A stretch of 64,000 nt of DNA from Streptomyces collinus Tu 365 (GTDB taxonomy: Bacteria; Actinomycetota; Actinomycetes; Streptomycetales; Streptomycetaceae). A program made the position numbers and the translations under genes. The stretch's first letter is position 1. The number at the start of each line of letters is the position of its first letter. The stretch is from assembly GCF_000444875.1 (NCBI RefSeq), contig NC_021985.1, forward strand, positions 2,427,535 through 2,491,534. The letters are read 5' to 3'. The notes beneath the pieces were generated by a model. That model saw nothing but the letters and a program-made list of their open reading frames with translations, ran no database searches and had not been told where the DNA came from. Below are positions 17,134-26,234 of the stretch, one piece after another.

Positions 17134-17846
17134 CCGCACTGCTCGAAGTAGAGGACCTGCGGGTCGCCTACGGCAAGATCGAGGCCGTCAAGGGCATCTC
17201 CTTCAAGGTCGAGGCCGGCCAGGTGGTCACCCTCATCGGCACCAACGGCGCCGGCAAGACGACCACCCTGCGCACGCTCTCCGGTCTGCTCAAGCCGGTC
17301 GGCGGGCAGATCCGGTTCAACGGCAAGTCGCTGAAGAAGATCCCCGCGCACCAGGTGGTGTCGCTGGGGCTCGCCCACTCCCCCGAGGGGCGGCACATCT
17401 TCCCGCGCATGACCATCGAGGACAACCTGCGCCTCGGCGCGTTCCTGCGCAGCGACAAGCCGGGCATCGAGAAGGACATCCAGCGCGCCTACGACCTCTT
17501 CCCCATCCTCGGGGAGCGCAGGAAGCAGGCCGCCGGCACCCTCTCCGGCGGTGAGCAGCAGATGCTGGCGATGGGCCGGGCGCTGATGTCCCAGCCCAAG
17601 CTGCTGATGCTGGACGAGCCCTCGATGGGCCTGTCGCCGATCATGATGCAGAAGATCATGGCGACCATCGCCGAGCTGAAGTCGCAGGGCACGACGATCC
17701 TGCTGGTCGAGCAGAACGCCCAGGCGGCGCTCTCGCTCGCCGACCAGGGCCATGTCATGGAGGTCGGCAACATCGTCCTCTCCGGCACCGGCCGTGACCT
17801 GCTGCACGACGAGTCCGTGCGCAAGGCCTACCTCGGCGAGGACTGA
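17130..17846 (+). CDS. livF: Branched-chain amino-acid ABC transporter ATP-binding protein LivF, 238 aa
   Basis: Second ATPase of the importer: Walker A GTNGAGKT (37-44), GRHIFPRMTIEDNL (typical LivF), signature LSGGEQQMLAMGRAL, Walker B LLMLDEPSMGL, H-loop LLVEQN. Usual family length. It is coupled to livG by a 4-nt overlap and is the last gene of the liv cluster; a 31-bp hairpin begins 12 nt later. Confidence 0.95.
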   Translation: MTALLEVEDLRVAYGKIEAVKGISFKVEAGQVVTLIGTNGAGKTTTLRTLSGLLKPVGGQIRFNGKSLKKIPAHQVVSLGLAHSPEGRHIFPRMTIEDNLRLGAFLRSDKPGIEKDIQRAYDLFPILGERRKQAAGTLSGGEQQMLAMGRALMSQPKLLMLDEPSMGLSPIMMQKIMATIAELKSQGTTILLVEQNAQAALSLADQGHVMEVGNIVLSGTGRDLLHDESVRKAYLGED

Positions 17847-17857
17847 CCTCCGCCCGA

Positions 17858-17926
17858 CCGGCCACCGGCACGACGAGGCCCGCGCCCCCTTCTCCGGGGC
17901 GCGGGCCTCGTCGTGCCGGTGGCCGG
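17858..17926. terminator. Bidirectional hairpin terminator between livF and pdtaR
   Basis: A perfect 31-bp inverted repeat with a 7-nt loop lies between two convergent genes, so it can end transcription from both sides. It is the longest perfect stem I found. Confidence 0.9.
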
Positions 17927-17952
17927 CGGCCGGTGGCGCCGGCCGGGGGCGG

Positions 17953-18606
17953 TCAGCCCTTGGCGGCCTTCTTCTCCTCGCTGTCCGCGATGACCGCCTC
18001 GGCGACCTGCTGCATCGACATGCGGCGGTCCATGGAGGTCTTCTGGATCCAGCGGAAGGCGGCCGGTTCGGTCAGGCCGTACTCGGTCTGGAGCACCGAC
18101 TTCGCGCGGTCGACCAGCTTGCGGGTCTCCAGCCGCTGGCTGAGGTCGGCGACCTCCTGCTCCAGCTGCTTCAGCTCGGTGAAGCGGGAGACGGCCATCT
18201 CGATGGCCGGCACGACGTCGCTCTTGCTGAACGGCTTCACCAGGTAGGCCATGGCGCCGGCGTCCCGGGCGCGCTCGACGAGGTCGCGCTGCGAGAAGGC
18301 GGTGAGCATCAGGACCGGGGCGATGGACTCCTCGGCGATCTTCTCCGCCGCGGAGATGCCGTCGAGCTTGGGCATCTTCACGTCGAGGATCACCAGGTCG
18401 GGGCGGTGCTCACGGGCCAGCTCCACGGCCTGCTCGCCGTCACCGGCCTCGCCGACGACGGTGTAGCCCTCCTCCTCGAGCATCTCTTTGAGGTCGAGCC
18501 GGATCAGGGCCTCGTCCTCGGCGATGACGACTCGGGTCGTCAGCGGAGGCACGTGCGACTTGTCGTCGTCGGGCGCGTCTACGGGCTGGGGCGACTCGGC
18601 GGTCAC
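17953..18606 (-). CDS. pdtaR: ANTAR-domain response regulator PdtaR, 217 aa
   Basis: Receiver domain at about 24-140 with phospho-acceptor Asp75 (VILDVKMP), acidic pair ED at 30-31 and Lys in LVKPF; then a coiled segment and a C-terminal ANTAR RNA-binding domain (about 150-205, RKLVDRAKSVLQ and AFRWIQKTSMDRRMSM). ANTAR regulators bind paired hairpins in nascent RNA to prevent termination; the cognate kinase PdtaS is encoded elsewhere. The GTG start at 18606 has GAGGAG upstream. Monocistronic, convergent with livF. Identity as the PdtaR orthologue is inferred from architecture and neighbours. Confidence 0.93.
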   Translation of the reverse strand: MTAESPQPVDAPDDDKSHVPPLTTRVVIAEDEALIRLDLKEMLEEEGYTVVGEAGDGEQAVELAREHRPDLVILDVKMPKLDGISAAEKIAEESIAPVLMLTAFSQRDLVERARDAGAMAYLVKPFSKSDVVPAIEMAVSRFTELKQLEQEVADLSQRLETRKLVDRAKSVLQTEYGLTEPAAFRWIQKTSMDRRMSMQQVAEAVIADSEEKKAAKG

Positions 18607-18706
18607 GGGGGCTCCTCGTTCAGGGCAGGTGCACTGCTGACAAGAGCCTACCTAGCTACGGTATGGTGGACGCGCGGAGGGTCGGGGGAAACCTTTGATT
18701 CTGCGA

Positions 18707-18781
18707 GCCCCGGTAGCCCAATTGGCAGCAGGCAACGGATTCAAAACCCGTACAGTGTCGGTTCGAGTCCGACCCGGGGCA
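18707..18781 (+). tRNA. tRNA-Leu(CAA)-like tRNA with a short (class I) variable loop
   Basis: A 75-nt cloverleaf can be drawn: acceptor GCCCCGG/CCGGGGC, a D arm with GG in the loop but only three pairs, an anticodon arm with loop TTCAAAA, variable loop ACAGT, T arm GTCGG-TTCGAGT-CCGAC, discriminator A, and no encoded CCA. The anticodon at 18742-18744 is CAA (reads UUG, Leu). The top pair of the anticodon loop is an A-C mismatch. Leucine tRNAs normally have a long variable arm; this one has five bases, so the leucine assignment rests on the anticodon alone. Confidence 0.8.
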
Positions 18782-18814
18782 CTTTTCCTTCGCTTCCAAG
18801 GTCAGCATATCGGC

Positions 18815-18838
18815 GGGCCCCTCTCGGATGAGGGGCCC
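18815..18838. terminator. Hairpin terminator between tRNA and pyk
   Basis: A 9-bp stem (GGGCCCCTC with its complement) and 6-nt loop lie 9 nt past the pyk stop on the minus strand and 33 nt after the tRNA on the plus strand, so it can serve both. Confidence 0.7.
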
Positions 18839-18847
18839 TTCGCGTGT

Positions 18848-20284
18848 TCACCGGGGGCTGTCGTCCTCGCCGATGTGGTGCACCCGGACCATGTTGGTCG
18901 CGCCGGAGACACCGGGCGGGGAGCCCGCCGTGATGACCACGACGTCACCCTTCCGGCAGCGGCCGTACTTCAGCAGCAGTTCGTCCACCTGGTCGACCAT
19001 GGCGTCCGTGGAGCCGACCGGCGGACCGAGGAAGGTCTCGGCGCCCCAGGTCAGGCTGAGCTGGGAGCGGGTGGCCTGCTCGGGGGTGAAGGCCAGCAGC
19101 GGGATCGGCGAGCGGTAGCGGGACAGCCGGCGGGCGGTGTCTCCCGACTGGGTGAAGGCGACCAGGAACCGGGCGCCGAGGAAGTCGCCCATCTCGGCGG
19201 CGGCCCGGGCGACCGCGCCGCCCTGGGTGCGCGGCTTGTTCCGCTCGGTCAGCGGCGCCAGGCCCTTGGCGAGGATGTCCTCCTCGGCGGCCTCGATGAT
19301 CTTCGCCATGGTCCGCACGGTCTCGATCGGGTGCTTGCCGACGCTGGTCTCGCCGGAGAGCATCACCGCGTCCGTGCCGTCGATGACCGCGTTGGCGACG
19401 TCCGAGGCCTCGGCGCGGGTCGGGCGGGCGTTGTCGATCATCGAGTCGAGCATCTGGGTGGCCACGATGACCGGCTTGGCGTTGCGCCGGGCCAGCTTGA
19501 CGGCGCGTTTCTGCACGATCGGGACCTGCTCCAGCGGCATCTCCACGCCGAGGTCGCCGCGGGCGACCATGATCCCGTCGAAGGCGGCCACGATGTCGTC
19601 GATGTTCTCGACGGCCTGCGGCTTCTCCACCTTGGCGATGACCGGGAGGCGGCGGCCCTCCTCCGCCATGATGCGGTGCACGTCGTCGGCGTCCCTGCCG
19701 CTGCGCACGAAGGAGAGGGCGACGACGTCGAAGCCGGTGCGCAGCGCCCAGCGCAGGTCGTCCTCGTCCTTCTTGGAGAGGGCGGGGACGGAGACGGCCA
19801 CGCCGGGGAGGTTGAGGCCCTTGTGATCGGAGATCACCCCGCCCTCGACCACCCGGGTGCGGACGCGCGGCCCGTCGACCGCGGTGACCTCCAGGCAGAC
19901 CTTGCCGTCGTCCACGAGGACCCGCTCACCGGGGGTGACGTCACCGGCGAGGCCCGCGTAGGTGGTGCCGCAGCGGTGACGGTCGCCCTCGACGCCCTCC
20001 TCCACGGTGATGGTGAAGGGGTCGCCGCGTTCAAGGAATACGGGGCCCTCGGCGAAGCGGCCCAGCCGGATCTTCGGACCTTGAAGGTCGGCGAGGATTC
20101 CGACGCTGCGGCCGGTTTCGTCGGCCGCCTTCCGCACCCGCCGGTAACGCTCCTCGTGCTCGGCGTGCGTGCCGTGGCTGAGGTTGAACCGGGCGACGTC
20201 CATTCCGGCCTCGACCAGTGCCTTGATCTGGTCGTACGTGTCGGTGGCGGGGCCCAGAGTACAAACGATCTTTGCTCGGCGCAT
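18848..20284 (-). CDS. pyk: Pyruvate kinase, 478 aa
   Basis: Converts phosphoenolpyruvate and ADP to pyruvate and ATP, the last step of glycolysis. The start MRRAKIVCTLGPAT, RFNLSHGTHAEH, ILADLQGPKIRLG, the active-site region VIAKVEKPQAVEN, VARGDLGVEMP, and VATQMLDSMI with RAEASDVANAV are all canonical, and the length is normal. No ribosome site precedes the ATG; a -10-like TAGGCT ends 6 nt upstream, so a leaderless transcript is possible (inference). Convergent with the tRNA gene. Confidence 0.97.
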   Translation of the reverse strand: MRRAKIVCTLGPATDTYDQIKALVEAGMDVARFNLSHGTHAEHEERYRRVRKAADETGRSVGILADLQGPKIRLGRFAEGPVFLERGDPFTITVEEGVEGDRHRCGTTYAGLAGDVTPGERVLVDDGKVCLEVTAVDGPRVRTRVVEGGVISDHKGLNLPGVAVSVPALSKKDEDDLRWALRTGFDVVALSFVRSGRDADDVHRIMAEEGRRLPVIAKVEKPQAVENIDDIVAAFDGIMVARGDLGVEMPLEQVPIVQKRAVKLARRNAKPVIVATQMLDSMIDNARPTRAEASDVANAVIDGTDAVMLSGETSVGKHPIETVRTMAKIIEAAEEDILAKGLAPLTERNKPRTQGGAVARAAAEMGDFLGARFLVAFTQSGDTARRLSRYRSPIPLLAFTPEQATRSQLSLTWGAETFLGPPVGSTDAMVDQVDELLLKYGRCRKGDVVVITAGSPPGVSGATNMVRVHHIGEDDSPR

Positions 20285-20499
20285 GCTTCGAGCCTAGGGC
20301 TTACCGGCCGGTAGAGAATCCGGGCTACATGGCCACTCAACAACCGTTGGGTAAAGGGTTATTGACAAGTGTTGAATTGTGCGATGGCCCGCTCCTATGA
20401 GCGAATTCGCCGGGCGCATTCGGCGTGCCACATGCGGTGGTCACCTGCGGTGGACCCATTTCCGGTGACACATTCGGCGCATGACGGTTTCCGGCCGGA

Positions 20500-21195
20500 T
20501 CAGAGCCGCGGGGGCCGCATCGTGAAGCGTGCGGTGATCCGGGCGGCGACGCGCAGCCGCTGCGGTTCGAGGTCCAGCGGTCCGGCGGGCTCGTCCGCGG
20601 CCGCCCGGGAGAACCGGCGGGTCCCGCGTTCGAAGGTGGCGCGGGCCGGGTGGCCGCCCTCGGCGCCGCCGTCGTCCAGCTCGATCAGCGCGTCGACGGA
20701 GGTGTCCAGGGCCTCGGCGTACTCGCGGGCCCGCCGCAGCGCCTCGGCGACCGCCCGCCGCCGGGCCTCGGCGTGCACCGGCGAGCCGGCGCGCAGGGAC
20801 CACCAGGGGCCGTCCACCCGGGTCAGCTCCAAGTCGGCCAGCCGGGTGGTGAGTTCCGCCAGCGCGGTGAAGTCGGTCAGCTCGGCGCCCAGGTGCACCT
20901 GGCCGTGGTAGCCGCGCACCCGCTCGCCCCGGCCGTGCTCGGAGAGTTCGGGGGCGAGGGTGAAGGCGCCGGTGGACACGTGCTCCACCGCCTGCCCGTA
21001 GGACTTGACCAGGTCGAGGGCGGCGGCGTTGCGGCGGGTGAGGTCGTCGAGGGTGGCGCGGCGGTCGCGGCCCCGCGCGCCGACGGTGACGCCGATCCGG
21101 GCGACCTCGGGCTCGACCTCGAACTCCGCCTCGCCGCGGACCACGAGCAGCGGGGCGTCGGGGGTGCCGTACGGGCCGGCCGTCGCTGAGGTCAT
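20500..21195 (-). CDS. SIMPL (DUF541) domain protein, 231 aa
   Basis: The sequence opens with VVRGEAEFEVEPEVARIGVTV, the standard start of SIMPL domains, and continues with repeats of alpha-beta character including GYHGQVHLGAELTDF and ARRRAVAEALRRAREYAEAL. SIMPL proteins lack an agreed function, though some act in oxidative stress or kinase-associated complexes. No signal peptide is visible in this version, so it may be cytoplasmic. The ATG at 21195 was chosen over the open extension to 21318 because homology begins there. Gap of 215 bp to pyk on the other side holds the pyk promoter. Confidence 0.82.
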   Translation of the reverse strand: MTSATAGPYGTPDAPLLVVRGEAEFEVEPEVARIGVTVGARGRDRRATLDDLTRRNAAALDLVKSYGQAVEHVSTGAFTLAPELSEHGRGERVRGYHGQVHLGAELTDFTALAELTTRLADLELTRVDGPWWSLRAGSPVHAEARRRAVAEALRRAREYAEALDTSVDALIELDDGGAEGGHPARATFERGTRRFSRAAADEPAGPLDLEPQRLRVAARITARFTMRPPRL

Positions 21196-21344
21196 ACGTC
21201 CCACTCTGTCACGCGCTTGCCGTTCGGCAGACCTGAGTTCAGGCAATCGGTCACCAGATCGAAACCTTCCGGACCTGTTGCGGTCCGTCATGACCGGGTC
21301 AGAATCTACGCGCGTCATTGACCATTCCCGGAGGAGACCGAAAG

Positions 21345-23150
21345 ATGCCGTTGAACCGCCGGAAGTTCCTGAAGAAGTCCGCCGCCACCGGGGCGGGAGT
21401 GGCGATCGCCGGTGCGGCGGCGGCCCCGGCGGCCGAGGCGGCGGAGGCGAAGGGTGCCGCCCGGCACGTGAAGCGTCACTCGCTCACCGTCATGGGCACC
21501 ACCGACCTGCACGGCCACGTCTTCAACTGGGACTACTTCAAGGACGCGGAGTACTCCGACAAGGCCGGCAACGCCATGGGCCTGGCCCGGATCTCGACCC
21601 TGGTCGAGCAGGTCCGCGAGGAGAAGGGCCGCTGCAACACCCTGCTGCTGGACGCCGGCGACACCATCCAGGGCACCCCGCTGACGTACTACTACGCCAA
21701 GGTCGACCCGATCACCGCCAAGGGCGGCCCGGTGCACCCGATGGCGCAGGCGATGAACGCCATCGGGTACGACGCCGCGGCGCTCGGCAACCACGAGTTC
21801 AACTACGGCATCGAGACCCTGCGCAAGTTCGAGGACCAGCTCGACTTCCCGCTGCTCGGCGCCAACGCGGTGGACGCCAAGACGCTGAGGCCGGCCTTCC
21901 CGCCCTACTACGTCAAGAAGGTCCACGTGCCCGGCGCCCCGCCGGTCAAGGTCGCCGTCCTCGGGCTGACCAACCCCGGCATCGCGATCTGGGACAAGGC
22001 CTACGTCCAGGGCAAGCTGAAGTTCGAGGGGCTGGAGGAGCAGGCCGCGAAGTGGGTGCCGAGGCTGAAGGCCCTCGGCGCGGACGTGGTCGTGGTCTCC
22101 GCCCACTCGGGCACCTCGGGCACCTCGTCGTACGGCGACCAGGTGCCGTACGTGGAGAACGCGGCCGTCAACGTGGCCAGGCAGGTGCCCGGCATCGACG
22201 CGATCCTGGTCGGCCACGCCCACCTGGAGATCCCGGAGCTGAAGGTCACCAACGACCGCACCGGGAAGACGGTCGTGCTGTCGGAGCCGCTGTGCTACGC
22301 CGAACGGCTGACGCTCTTCGACATCGAGCTGGTGTTCAGCAAGGGCCGCTGGACGGTGGAGTCGGTCTCCGCCTCGCTGCGCGACTCGAAGACCGTCGCC
22401 GACGACCCGAAGATCACCAAGTTGCTCGAGGACGAGCACGCGAAGGTCGTCGCGTACGTCAACCAGGTGGTGGGCCGGGCCACCGACACCCTGACCACGG
22501 TCGACGCCCGCTACAAGGACGCCCCGATCATCGACCTGATCACCAAGGTCCAGGAGGACGTGGTGAAGGCGGCCCTGGCGGGCACCGAGTACGCCGCGCT
22601 GCCGGTGGTCGCGCAGGCCTCGCCGTTCTCCCGCACCTCTCAGATCCCGGCCGGCGACGTGACCATCCGCGACCTGTCCAGCCTGTACGTGTACGACAAC
22701 ACGCTGGTCGCCAAGCTGATGACGGGCGCCCAGCTGCGGGCGTACCTGGAGTACTCGGCGGAGTACTACGTCCAGACGGCCGCCGGCACCGCCGTCGACG
22801 TCGAGAAGCTGACGAACGCCGGCGGCCGCCCGGACTACAACTACGACTACGTCTCGGGCTTCGCGTACGACATCGACGTCGCCCAGGCGGCCGGTTCGCG
22901 GATCAAGAACCTCACCTACAACGGGGCCGCCCTCGACGACACCCAGCAGTTCGTCCTCGCGGTGAACAACTACCGCGCGAACGGCGGCGGCGCGTTCCCG
23001 TACGTCGCCACGGCCAAGGAGCTGTGGTCGGAGTCGACGGAGATCCGCACCCGGATCGCGGAATGGGTCACCGCCAAGGGCGTCCTGAACCCGAAGGACT
23101 TCGCCTCCGTGGACTGGAAGCTGACGCGCGAGGGCACGCCGGTGTTCTAG
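21345..23150 (+). CDS. Tat-exported bifunctional metallophosphatase / 5'-nucleotidase, 601 aa
   Basis: The N-terminus MPLNRRKFLKKSAATGAG is a twin-arginine signal. The calcineurin-like domain (about 45-330) shows TTDLHGHV, DAGDTIQG, LGNHEFNYG, HSGTSG and GHAHLEI, all metal ligands in place. The C-terminal 5'-nucleotidase domain (about 370-570) carries LSSLYVYDNTL and NYRANGGGAFPYV. It should hydrolyse nucleotides or cyclic phosphates outside the cell for phosphate and nucleoside salvage. The ATG at 21345 follows GGAGGAG; an in-frame upstream ATG at 21318 would spoil the Tat signal. A hairpin follows at 23169. Confidence 0.93.
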   Translation: MPLNRRKFLKKSAATGAGVAIAGAAAAPAAEAAEAKGAARHVKRHSLTVMGTTDLHGHVFNWDYFKDAEYSDKAGNAMGLARISTLVEQVREEKGRCNTLLLDAGDTIQGTPLTYYYAKVDPITAKGGPVHPMAQAMNAIGYDAAALGNHEFNYGIETLRKFEDQLDFPLLGANAVDAKTLRPAFPPYYVKKVHVPGAPPVKVAVLGLTNPGIAIWDKAYVQGKLKFEGLEEQAAKWVPRLKALGADVVVVSAHSGTSGTSSYGDQVPYVENAAVNVARQVPGIDAILVGHAHLEIPELKVTNDRTGKTVVLSEPLCYAERLTLFDIELVFSKGRWTVESVSASLRDSKTVADDPKITKLLEDEHAKVVAYVNQVVGRATDTLTTVDARYKDAPIIDLITKVQEDVVKAALAGTEYAALPVVAQASPFSRTSQIPAGDVTIRDLSSLYVYDNTLVAKLMTGAQLRAYLEYSAEYYVQTAAGTAVDVEKLTNAGGRPDYNYDYVSGFAYDIDVAQAAGSRIKNLTYNGAALDDTQQFVLAVNNYRANGGGAFPYVATAKELWSESTEIRTRIAEWVTAKGVLNPKDFASVDWKLTREGTPVF

Positions 23151-23168
23151 GAGTACGCGCACGACTGA

Positions 23169-23207
23169 CCGACGGCACCGGTGGGGTCTTCCCGCCGGCG
23201 CCGTCGG
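23169..23207. terminator. Bidirectional hairpin terminator
   Basis: A 13-bp stem with one mismatch (CCGACGGCACCGG against its near-complement) and 13-nt loop lies between the convergent nucleotidase and N-hydroxylase genes. Confidence 0.6.
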
Positions 23208-23231
23208 CGTGTCCGCCGCGGCTGCCGGAGC

Positions 23232-24638
23232 TCAGTCGGCGAGCGGGGTCAGCCGCTTGCCCTCGCGGGCCGTCGGCACCCGGGAGCCGGGCTCGTCGAG
23301 CCCGAACGTGGTGAACGCCGTCCTGGCCGGCAGCGGGTAGGGCTCCTTGCCGGTGAGGGAGTTGAGGATGGAGGCGCTGCGCCAGGCGGCGAGGCCGAGG
23401 TCGGGGGCGCCGACGCCGTGGGTGTGCAGTTCGGCGTTCTGCGCGTAGAGCGCTCCGGTCACCGACGGGTCGAGAACGAACCGGAACTGCTCGTCGATGC
23501 GCGGGCGTTCGGCGCTGTCGCGGCGCAGGTAGGGGTCGAGCCCGGCGAGGATGTGGTCGAGCGGGCGTTCGCGGTAGCCGGTGGCGAGGACGACGGCGTC
23601 GGTGGCGAGCCGGGAGCGGCTGCCCTGCTGGACGTGTTCCAGGTGCAGTTCGACCCGGGTGGCGGCGATGCGGCCGGCGGTGCGGACGCGGACGCCGGGG
23701 GTGAGGACGGCGTCCGGCCAGCCGCCGTCCAGGGTGCGGCGGTACAGCTCGTCGTGGATGGCGGCGAGGGTGGCTGCGTCCACACCCTTGTGCAGCTGCC
23801 ACTGGGCGGCGACCAGCCGGTCGCGCACAGGCTCGGCGAGGGCGTGGAAGTAGCGGGTGTGGTCGGGGGTGAAGTGTTCCAGGCCGAGCTTGGAGTACTC
23901 CATCGGCGCGAACGCCTCGGTCCGGCCGATCCAGTGCAGCTTCTCGCGGCCGGCGGGGCGGTGGCGCAGCAGGTCGAGGAAGATCTCGGCGCCCGACTGT
24001 CCGGAGCCGACGACGGTGACGTGCCCGGCGGCGAGGAGGGCCGCGCGGTGGTCGAGGTAGTCGGCGGCGTGGACGACCGGGACGCCCGGCGCCTCGACCA
24101 GGGGCCTGAGCGGCTCGGGCACGTAGGGGACGGTGCCGACGCCGAGGACGATGTTGCGGGTGTAGGTGCGGCCCAGCGCCTCGGCCTCGCCGTCGGCGTC
24201 GAGCTGGGTGAAGTCGACCTCGAAGACGTCGCGTTCGGGGTTCCAGCGGACGGCGTCGACCTGGTGGCCGAAGCGCAGTCCGGGCAGGTGCTGCGAGACC
24301 CAGCGGCAGTAGCCGTCGTACTCGGCGCGCTGCATGTGGAACCGCTCGCCGAAGTAGAAGGGGAACAGCCGCTCGCGGGTTCTGAGGTAGTTGAGGAAGC
24401 TCCAGGGGCTGGTGGGGTCGGCGAGGGTGACCAGGTCGGCGAGGAAGGGCACCTGGACGGTGGCGCCCTCGATGAGGAGGCCGGGGTGCCATGCGAAGCC
24501 GGGGCGCTGTTCGTAGAAGACGGCGTCGAGTTCGGCGAGCGGGTGGGCGAGCGCGGCGAGGGAGAGGTTGCAGGGGCCGATGCCGATGCCGACCAGGTCG
24601 CGGGGGGACTCGGGCTCGTGGCGTGGGGGCGTGGTCAT
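23232..24638 (-). CDS. Lysine/ornithine/diamine N-monooxygenase (IucD/DesB family), 468 aa
   Basis: Flavoprotein that hydroxylates a primary amine with NADPH and O2. FAD-binding motif VGIGIGPCN at the N-terminus, PFLADLVTLADPTSPWSFLNYL (substrate region), NADPH motif VGSGQSGAE, and VLATGYRERPL are typical of IucD, PvdA and DesB enzymes. The ATG at 24638 overlaps the stop of the PLP decarboxylase by 4 nt, and GGAAGG lies upstream. With the decarboxylase it could make an N-hydroxylated diamine such as N-hydroxycadaverine, as DesA and DesB do, but no acyltransferase or NIS synthetase follows. Substrate not determinable. Confidence 0.9.
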   Translation of the reverse strand: MTTPPRHEPESPRDLVGIGIGPCNLSLAALAHPLAELDAVFYEQRPGFAWHPGLLIEGATVQVPFLADLVTLADPTSPWSFLNYLRTRERLFPFYFGERFHMQRAEYDGYCRWVSQHLPGLRFGHQVDAVRWNPERDVFEVDFTQLDADGEAEALGRTYTRNIVLGVGTVPYVPEPLRPLVEAPGVPVVHAADYLDHRAALLAAGHVTVVGSGQSGAEIFLDLLRHRPAGREKLHWIGRTEAFAPMEYSKLGLEHFTPDHTRYFHALAEPVRDRLVAAQWQLHKGVDAATLAAIHDELYRRTLDGGWPDAVLTPGVRVRTAGRIAATRVELHLEHVQQGSRSRLATDAVVLATGYRERPLDHILAGLDPYLRRDSAERPRIDEQFRFVLDPSVTGALYAQNAELHTHGVGAPDLGLAAWRSASILNSLTGKEPYPLPARTAFTTFGLDEPGSRVPTAREGKRLTPLAD

Positions 24639-25993
24639 GCGGGGGTTGTTCCTTCCACGAGTTTCAGGAGCTGGGCCAGTTCGTCCGGCCGGGTGTGGGG
24701 GTTGAGGAGGGTGGCCTTGAGCCAGAGACGGCCGTCGAGGCGGGCCCGGCCGAGGACGGCCCGGCCCTCGTGCAGCAGCCTGCGGCGCACGGCGGCCACG
24801 GCGTCGTCGTCCGCGGCCGCGGGCCGGAAGAGGACGGTGCTGATGACGGGCCGGTCGTACAGTTCGAAGCCGGGGTGGGCGCGGACGAGTGCCGCGAACT
24901 CCTCGGCGTGCGCGCAGACCTGGTCGACGAGGGCGCCCAGGCCGCGTCGGCCCAGGGTCTTCAGGGTGACGGCGGTCTTGAGGACGTCCGGGCGGCGGGT
25001 GGTGCGCATGGAGCGGCCGAGCAGGTCGGGGAGGCCGGCCTCGGTGTCGTCGTCGGCGTTGAGGTAGTCGGCGCGCTGGTGGAGGACGGCCAGTTCGTCC
25101 GGCCGGGCCACGGCGAGGAGGCCGGCGGCGGCCGGCTGCCAGCCGAGTTTGTGCAGGTCGAGGGTGACGGTGTGGGCGGTGTCGAGTCCGGCGAGCTTGT
25201 CCCGGTGGCGGTCGCTGAAGGCGAGGCCCGCGCCGTAGGCGGCGTCGACGTGCAGGCGGGCGCCGTGGGCGGCGCACAGGCGGGCGATCTCGGGCAGCGG
25301 GTCGATGAGCCCGGCGTCGGTGGTGCCGGCGGTGGCGGCGACCAGCAGGGGGCCGGGGAGGGTGGTCAGGGCCGCGTCGAGGGCGGCCGGGTCGAGGGTG
25401 CCGCCCGGGGCGGGGACGACGACCGGGTCGGGCAGGCCGAGCAGCCAGGCGGCACGGGGCAGGGAGTGGTGGGCGTTGGCCCCGCAGACCAGCCGGACGC
25501 TGCCGCCGTGGGCCTCGCGGGCGAGCAGCAGGGCGAGCTGGTTGGACTCGGTGCCGCCGGTGGTGACTAGGGCGTCGGCGAGGCCGACGTGGTGGGCGAG
25601 GGCGCGGGTGACCCGGGCCTCCAGCGCGGAGGCGGCCGGTGCCTGGTCCCAGGAGTCCAGGGAGGGGTTGAGGGCGCTGGCGGCGAGGTCGGCGGCGGTG
25701 GCGACGGCGAGCGGCGGGCAGTGCAGGTGGGCCGCGCACAGCGGGTCCCCGGGGTCGACGGCGCCCTCGGCGAGGGCGTGCACGAGGGCGCGCAGGGCGT
25801 CGGGGTCGCCGTCGTCCGGCAGGACCTCCCCGAGGGCGTCGGCGACCCGCGCGGCGACGGCGTCGGGGCCGCCGGCCGGGAGCGGCCCGCCGCGGGCCCG
25901 GGCGCCGGCGGCGAGGGCGTCGAGGACGGTGTCCAGGAGGGGGCGCAGGGCCTCGGGGCCGTCGGGTCCTGAGGCGAGGGGCGGCATGCTCAT
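24635..25993 (-). CDS. PLP-dependent amino-acid decarboxylase (DesA / diaminobutyrate decarboxylase type), 452 aa
   Basis: Fold-type I group II decarboxylase: TTGGTESNQLAL binds the PLP phosphate, HVDAAYG holds the pyridine-binding Asp250, and Lys282 in TLDLHKLGWQPA is the Schiff-base lysine. Closest known roles are lysine, ornithine or 2,4-diaminobutyrate decarboxylation. The ATG at 25993 follows GAGGAG; the frame is open far upstream but lacks homology there. It is translationally coupled to the N-hydroxylase, so the diamine product is likely passed on. I saw no iron-box palindrome in the 241 bp before it, unlike most siderophore operons. Confidence 0.9.
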   Translation of the reverse strand: MSMPPLASGPDGPEALRPLLDTVLDALAAGARARGGPLPAGGPDAVAARVADALGEVLPDDGDPDALRALVHALAEGAVDPGDPLCAAHLHCPPLAVATAADLAASALNPSLDSWDQAPAASALEARVTRALAHHVGLADALVTTGGTESNQLALLLAREAHGGSVRLVCGANAHHSLPRAAWLLGLPDPVVVPAPGGTLDPAALDAALTTLPGPLLVAATAGTTDAGLIDPLPEIARLCAAHGARLHVDAAYGAGLAFSDRHRDKLAGLDTAHTVTLDLHKLGWQPAAAGLLAVARPDELAVLHQRADYLNADDDTEAGLPDLLGRSMRTTRRPDVLKTAVTLKTLGRRGLGALVDQVCAHAEEFAALVRAHPGFELYDRPVISTVLFRPAAADDDAVAAVRRRLLHEGRAVLGRARLDGRLWLKATLLNPHTRPDELAQLLKLVEGTTPA

Positions 25994-26234
25994 GGGCTCT
26001 CCTCGGGGGCGCGGTGGCGGGGCCGGGGTCCCGGTGCGCGGGTGGCGGGGGTTCCTCCGCGGGATGCGTGGGGGCTGGGTACGGCGGTGCGGTGCGGGGA
26101 GTTCCAGCTTGTACCGGAAGGTGGCCGGGCGTCCGGAAAGTTCAACGATCGGCCCCCGGAAGTGGGTACTGCCGTACGGGGAAAACGCGTTGGAACGGGG
26201 GAACGGGTGCGGGGCTGCGGCTACCGTCGGTCGG

